From an uncultured Fidelibacterota bacterium (lineage in GTDB: Bacteria > Marinisomatota > Marinisomatia > SCGC-AAA003-L08 > GCA-002707645): a stretch of 9,628 bases of DNA. Position numbers and translations under genes: made by a program. Positions 6,192 through 9,628 of this stretch are shown here, piece after piece. Under the pieces are notes generated by a model. That model worked only from the letters and a program-made list of their open reading frames with translations. It did not search any database and was not told the DNA's origin. The stretch is from NCBI GenBank assembly GCA_913020255.1, contig CAJWAW010000025.1, positions 1 to 9,628 of the forward strand. Reading direction: 5' to 3'. Position 1 is the stretch's first letter, and the number at the start of each line of letters is the position of its first letter.

Positions 6192-7985
6192 TTAACTTGG
6201 ATATTCATTTGTTGATTTTGACCAATTTTCAATAAATTGCTCTCTATTTTCAGTTTTAACATCTAAAGTAAAAGGTCTGCCACGACCATCTAACATAATA
6301 CCAATCTCACCTCCATATACTTCACTATTAAACTCAGATTTCTCATTAATATTTAAATTATTATGAATACTTAGCTTGCACTGAAACAATTTATAAGGAC
6401 ACTTAATTATCTTGATTTCACCATATTTTAATTGACCTTTAATCGATTCATTTGGTAATTTAATTTCATAGTCAAGCACAGTATCTATATTGTTATAATT
6501 CCCAGTTGGCGCAATACAAGTACCTAGCCTAACTAAACAATCTTTATTGAATACTTCAACAGCAGCAGCCTCATGAATCGATGAAAGCACTCCAAGCTGT
6601 GGCATCATAAAAATTGAGTCTACAGCTATTTGCGTAATATCTTCAGGTAAAAAAGAATCTACAAGCATTCTAAAGGCTTGCTCCCTTCTTGGAGCATGTG
6701 AAATCACCCCTCCTGAGCCTACAATTAAATCTAGCTCATTTAAATTTACTAAACTTTCACCTGATGATTTTTGCTCGAATGTGTCTGATATTGTTCTTTC
6801 CTGTTGAATACCTTTCAAAGAAACTGCAAACTTTTTATGTTGTTCAAAAGATAATCTTAGCGCTTCTCTTGCAATAGCTTGTTCAATTTTCAATTCATCT
6901 AAAGTTTGAGGAATCGTTGTTGGTCTTATCATCTTATTAGCAATCCTATTTGTTAAATCTTCATTATTAATATCTTGAGCTAACCATCTTGAAACATTAT
7001 CAATGCCAGCTTCAGATAAAACATTACAAATAGAATAACTCATTCCAAAATTTGCACTTACAGTTCTATTAAATTTTCCTTTAAAAACTGAAAACACATC
7101 TGTTGTTGCTCCTCCAATATCAACACCAACAACAGAAATATTTTCTGTATCTGCTATTTTTTTAATTATTTCACCTACAGCGCCTGGAGTTGGCATAATA
7201 GGAGCATCTGTCCAATTTGTCAATTTTTCATATCCAGGAGCTTGCGCCATCACGTGCTCCATAAATAAATTATGAATTTTATCTCTACTAGGTTGTAAAT
7301 TTTCATTTTCGAGTGTAGGTCTTATATTCTCTACTATTTCCAAATCAGTTATTTCTGATAATCTATCAGTAATTTTTTTAGTAGCGTCCTTATTTCCTGC
7401 ATAAATCACAGGCAATTTATAATTACTACCTAATCTTGGCTTTGGATTAGCTGTTTTAATAATTTCTGCTAACTCAACTACATGAGAAACAGTTCCACCA
7501 TCAACACCTCCAGACAACAATAACATATCAGGTCTTAATTCTCTTATTCTTTGAACTTTCTCATGATATTTTCTTTTATCATTTGATGCAATTATATCCA
7601 TTACAATTGACCCGGCTCCAAGTGCTGCCCTTTGAGCACTTTCACCTGTCATATTTTTCACAACACCTGCGACCATCATCTGAAGACCTCCACCAGCAGA
7701 ACTTGTAGATATATATAGATCAATACCATTTGTATCTTCTGTGCAAGTATTTATAAATGTTTCTTTATCCAAAATTTTCCTACCAGATAGTTCTTCTAAT
7801 TCAATAATTGAATTAATAACCCCTCGTGTAACATCTTCAAAGGGAGCTTCAACTGTTGTTGGAGCTTCACCTCTAAAGGTCAATCTATATTCACCTGAAA
7901 TATTTTCAATTAAAATGGCTTTAGTAGTAGTTGAACCACAGTCAGTAGCTAAAATAACATTGATTTTTTTTAAATCTTTGTTCAT
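6192..7985 (-). CDS. GlmL/MutL-like ASKHA-fold ATPase with C-terminal extension
   Basis: A 597-residue protein of the glutamate mutase accessory family GlmL/MutL (related to hydantoinase/oxoprolinase; unrelated to mismatch-repair MutL). The ASKHA nucleotide-binding motifs are intact: phosphate-1 DCGSTTTK (15-22), SGGVDGGT (158-165), phosphate-2 VDIGGATTDVFSV (288-300) and adenosine loop GSGGVISHAPRREQ (423-436). The family's best known members are encoded between the subunits of coenzyme-B12 glutamate mutase and are thought to act as accessory or reactivating ATPases. Clostridial GlmL is about 460 residues as I recall; this one carries about 120 more (about 480-597), beta-rich, with GGEIGIMLDGRGRPF at 558-572. 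No GlmS/GlmE or other B12 enzyme is present here. The ATG overlaps the cdsA stop (ATGA), and the downstream genes are the KOW protein and membrane proteins, which suggests a role in an envelope complex rather than in a mutase. The family call is strong; the function is open. Confidence 0.92.
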   Translation of the reverse strand: MNKDLKKINVILATDCGSTTTKAILIENISGEYRLTFRGEAPTTVEAPFEDVTRGVINSIIELEELSGRKILDKETFINTCTEDTNGIDLYISTSSAGGGLQMMVAGVVKNMTGESAQRAALGAGSIVMDIIASNDKRKYHEKVQRIRELRPDMLLLSGGVDGGTVSHVVELAEIIKTANPKPRLGSNYKLPVIYAGNKDATKKITDRLSEITDLEIVENIRPTLENENLQPSRDKIHNLFMEHVMAQAPGYEKLTNWTDAPIMPTPGAVGEIIKKIADTENISVVGVDIGGATTDVFSVFKGKFNRTVSANFGMSYSICNVLSEAGIDNVSRWLAQDINNEDLTNRIANKMIRPTTIPQTLDELKIEQAIAREALRLSFEQHKKFAVSLKGIQQERTISDTFEQKSSGESLVNLNELDLIVGSGGVISHAPRREQAFRMLVDSFLPEDITQIAVDSIFMMPQLGVLSSIHEAAAVEVFNKDCLVRLGTCIAPTGNYNNIDTVLDYEIKLPNESIKGQLKYGEIKIIKCPYKLFQCKLSIHNNLNINEKSEFNSEVYGGEIGIMLDGRGRPFTLDVKTENREQFIENWSKSTNEYPS

Positions 7986-8800
7986 ATAGTTAATTTTATA
8001 AAAATATAAAATGCTGGAATTACAAATAATAATGAATCAAATCTATCTAAAACTCCTCCATGTCCCTGAAGTAATGTCCCAGAATCTTTCACATTAAATT
8101 CTCTTTTTATCATCGATTCAAAAAAATCTCCTAATTGACCAATAATTCCAATGATAATACCCATTACAATTATATCAATTGTAGTAAAAATATAATTATT
8201 AATTTGTAGAAAATCACTATGAACAAGAAAATAGATAAATAAAGAACTAAACACATACCCTGCTATGGTACCTTCCCATGTTTTATTTGGACTAATTGAA
8301 GGAGCAATTTTTTTATTTCCAAACTTAGTTCCTACAATAAAAGCAGCTGAATCACATGCCCAAACAGATAGAAAAATACTTAGAATGATTTGAAATCCAT
8401 CATCTAACGATCTAAGATAAACAGCTTTATTCAAAAAATAACCAATCCATATAAATGCTAGCATTGTAACCGATATATTTTCTAATGAAAATTTATTTTT
8501 ATTATATATTTCACTAATAAGTAATAACAAACATATTAATACAATTATTACATCAATATTTATAATAGAAAATTCAACTAAATTAGTTAGATACATAAAC
8601 AAATAAATAATATATAAAAAAGATATATTTAATGCATATCCTTTAATTTTGGTAATATTTCTCAACTCATATGTACATAGACAAATAACAAGGAACATAA
8701 ATGTTGTAAATACAATGCCACCATAATAAATAATGGCTAGTAGAGAAGGCATACCTATTACATTTATTAATGTTCTAGCTCGAGATTTAGATTCAATCAT
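7982..8800 (-). CDS. cdsA: Phosphatidate cytidylyltransferase (CDP-diacylglycerol synthase)
   Basis: CdsA makes CDP-diacylglycerol from phosphatidic acid and CTP at the cytoplasmic membrane, the branch point for bacterial phospholipids. The 272-residue protein is highly hydrophobic with many TM segments. It carries the family signature near the C-terminus (229-255): S229-x-I-K-R, K238-D239-S-G, then H247-G-G-x-x-D252-R-F-D255. Earlier motifs are WACDSAAFIVG (147-157), PNKTWEG (171-177) and GQLGDFFES (221-229). One residue departs from the usual signature: Gln245 stands where Pro or Gly is common, in LLQGHGG. All catalytic Asp and Lys residues are kept, so it should be active. Length is normal for the family. 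The ATG at 8800 follows an AAGAGGA ribosome site, and the stop overlaps the start of the ATPase gene (ATGA). It lies 15 bases after rlpA. Confidence 0.96.
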   Translation of the reverse strand: MIESKSRARTLINVIGMPSLLAIIYYGGIVFTTFMFLVICLCTYELRNITKIKGYALNISFLYIIYLFMYLTNLVEFSIINIDVIIVLICLLLLISEIYNKNKFSLENISVTMLAFIWIGYFLNKAVYLRSLDDGFQIILSIFLSVWACDSAAFIVGTKFGNKKIAPSISPNKTWEGTIAGYVFSSLFIYFLVHSDFLQINNYIFTTIDIIVMGIIIGIIGQLGDFFESMIKREFNVKDSGTLLQGHGGVLDRFDSLLFVIPAFYIFIKLTI

Positions 8801-8805
8801 AGTAA

Positions 8806-8812
8806 TCCTCTT
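8806..8812 (-). promoter_or_regulatory. Ribosome binding site of cdsA
   Basis: AAGAGGA lies 5 bases before the cdsA ATG at 8800, within the 15-base spacer after rlpA. It supports the chosen start. Confidence 0.7.
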
Positions 8813-8815
8813 AAT

Positions 8816-9280
8816 TTAATGATGCATATATTCATTATCACCAAACTCTATAACTTCAATTTTAACCATTGCTGTGCCAGCTATATAAAAACCAAGTTTC
8901 TTCGCTGCTCCCATCGAACAGTCTAATATACGATTACCTACGTATGGTCCTCTATCATTAATTCTTAATATTATAGATTTACCATTATCTAAATTAGTCA
9001 CTCTTGCAACTGTATTTAAAGGTAAAGTTTTATGTGCAGCTGTAACACCATACATATCATAAACTTCTCCATTTGCAGTTAATTTTCCATGGAAATTAGG
9101 ACCATACCATGAAGAAACACCTTTTAAAATTTTCTTATTATTTATATTGGATTTTGAATTTTTATATTGTTTTGATTTAAATGTATTAGATGTGCCTGAG
9201 CTAGAGGTATATCTTGGAGACACCACACATGAAATAAATAATAAAATAATAATATAAAAAAAAATAAATCTACTGTTCAT
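8816..9280 (-). CDS. rlpA: RlpA-family septal lipoprotein / lytic transglycosylase-like protein
   Basis: RlpA proteins are envelope lipoproteins with a double-psi beta-barrel. In Pseudomonas RlpA cleaves naked (stem-peptide-free) glycan strands at the septum. Here a signal peptide of about 17 residues (FIFFYIIILLF) ends in a lipobox-like LFISC with Cys18 as the probable lipidated residue; Phe at -3 is slightly unusual. A polar, Ser/Asn/Lys-rich linker (about 19-50) leads to the barrel (about 53-145): GVSSWYGPNFHGKLTANGE (54-72), TAAHKTLPLNT (80-90) with His83, LRINDRGPY (105-113) with the probable catalytic Asp109, and ILDCSMGAAKKLG (118-130). There is no C-terminal SPOR domain, so septal targeting by that route is absent; such short forms are common. 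I chose the ATG at 9280 (154 residues). A TTG at 9289 would add three residues. The start overlaps the pyrD stop by 11 bases. Confidence 0.93.
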   Translation of the reverse strand: MNSRFIFFYIIILLFISCVVSPRYTSSSGTSNTFKSKQYKNSKSNINNKKILKGVSSWYGPNFHGKLTANGEVYDMYGVTAAHKTLPLNTVARVTNLDNGKSIILRINDRGPYVGNRILDCSMGAAKKLGFYIAGTAMVKIEVIEFGDNEYMHH

Positions 9281-9628
9281 AATTACCAACTAATTCAGAT
9301 ATATTCTCTATATTCTTACGATCTAAAAATTCAATTAAACTATCATTAAAAGAAGTTATAATTGAAGGATCTCTATAATTCAATGTTCCAATCTGCACCA
9401 TTGCTGAACCTATTCTTATAAATTCTACAATATCTTCATATGATGATATGCCGCCCATACCTATAATTGGAATACTAACTTTATTAAAGATATTATGAAC
9501 TTTTGCTAAAGCTAAAGGTTTTATTGCTGGACCTGAAATTCCTCCAAATTTAGTTTTTAAAATAATCTTACCAGAATTATAATCAATTGCTAAACCTACA
9601 AAAGTGTTAATAGCACTAATAGCATCAG
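9270..9628 (-). CDS. pyrD: Dihydroorotate dehydrogenase, class 1B catalytic subunit-like, C-terminal part only
   Basis: The frame is open to the right edge, and the last 119 residues are present (of about 300 in the family). PyrD oxidises dihydroorotate to orotate, the fourth step of de novo pyrimidine synthesis. The visible C-terminal half of the TIM barrel has the FMN-binding landmarks: DAISAINTFVGLAIDY, then KTKFGGISGPAIKPLAL, the phosphate-site IPIIGMGGISSYEDIVEFI and MVQIGTLNYRDP. The pattern INT-x-x-GLAID with GGISGPAIKP is typical of class 1 enzymes, and class 1B (NAD-linked, normally partnered with PyrK) fits best. The catalytic Cys and the PyrK partner would lie upstream, outside the window, so the subclass is not certain. 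The stop overlaps the rlpA start, making rlpA the next gene of the same transcript. Confidence 0.93.
   Translation of the reverse strand, partial: DAISAINTFVGLAIDYNSGKIILKTKFGGISGPAIKPLALAKVHNIFNKVSIPIIGMGGISSYEDIVEFIRIGSAMVQIGTLNYRDPSIITSFNDSLIEFLDRKNIENISELVGNYEQ

Noticed and set aside
6192..7985. Reading the ATPase as DNA mismatch-repair MutL or as a functional glutamate mutase component
   Set aside because: The motifs are ASKHA-type (DCGSTTTK, DIGGATTD), not GHKL as in mismatch-repair MutL. No GlmS/GlmE subunit or B12-binding motif is encoded in the window, so a mutase role is not supported here.
9281..9289. TTG at 9289 as the start of rlpA
   Set aside because: It would add only Met-Val-Ile before the ATG. 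The ATG gives a normal lipoprotein signal peptide, and neither start has a clear ribosome site to favour the TTG.

Overview
The window is a very AT-rich bacterial segment (roughly 30% G+C by eye). All genes read on the minus strand, so transcription runs from high to low coordinates. It holds eleven genes. Nine are complete, and two run off the edges: pyrD at the right and an ALDH7-type aldehyde dehydrogenase at the left. No intergenic gap exceeds about 20 bases, and several junctions overlap (TAATG, ATGA and GTGA types), so the whole window looks like one long operon. I see no RNA gene, mobile element, CRISPR array, convincing terminator or promoter, and no gene-free stretch of 300 bases.

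The organism is most likely an uncultured, streamlined, diderm-like bacterium. The evidence is extreme A+T, tiny spacers and an RlpA-type lipoprotein. The mix of gene families recalls marine lineages such as Marinimicrobia (SAR406), but this is a low-confidence guess made without any search.

Layout in transcription order. (1) 9628-7982 is a housekeeping and envelope block: pyrD (class 1B dihydroorotate dehydrogenase, C-terminal part), rlpA (septal lipoprotein / lytic transglycosylase family) and cdsA (CDP-diacylglycerol synthase). (2) 7985-1499 is a seven-gene module of largely uncharacterised proteins. It contains a GlmL/MutL-like ASKHA ATPase with an extra C-terminal domain, a barrel-sandwich-plus-KOW protein, an 82-residue protein, a membrane-anchored DUF6754-like protein, an 8-TM protein, a bitopic protein with a large extracytoplasmic domain, and a 7-TM protein. 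(3) 1481-1 is an antiquitin-like alpha-aminoadipic semialdehyde dehydrogenase (ALDH7).

The second block is the part worth attention. The ATPase belongs to a family named for coenzyme-B12 glutamate mutase, yet no mutase subunit is present. It is instead tied, through coupled genes, to four membrane proteins and two soluble or peripheral ones. My inference is an envelope-associated multi-protein machine powered or gated by an ASKHA ATPase, with substrate unknown. That the genes form one transcription unit follows from spacing; the joint function is hypothesis.
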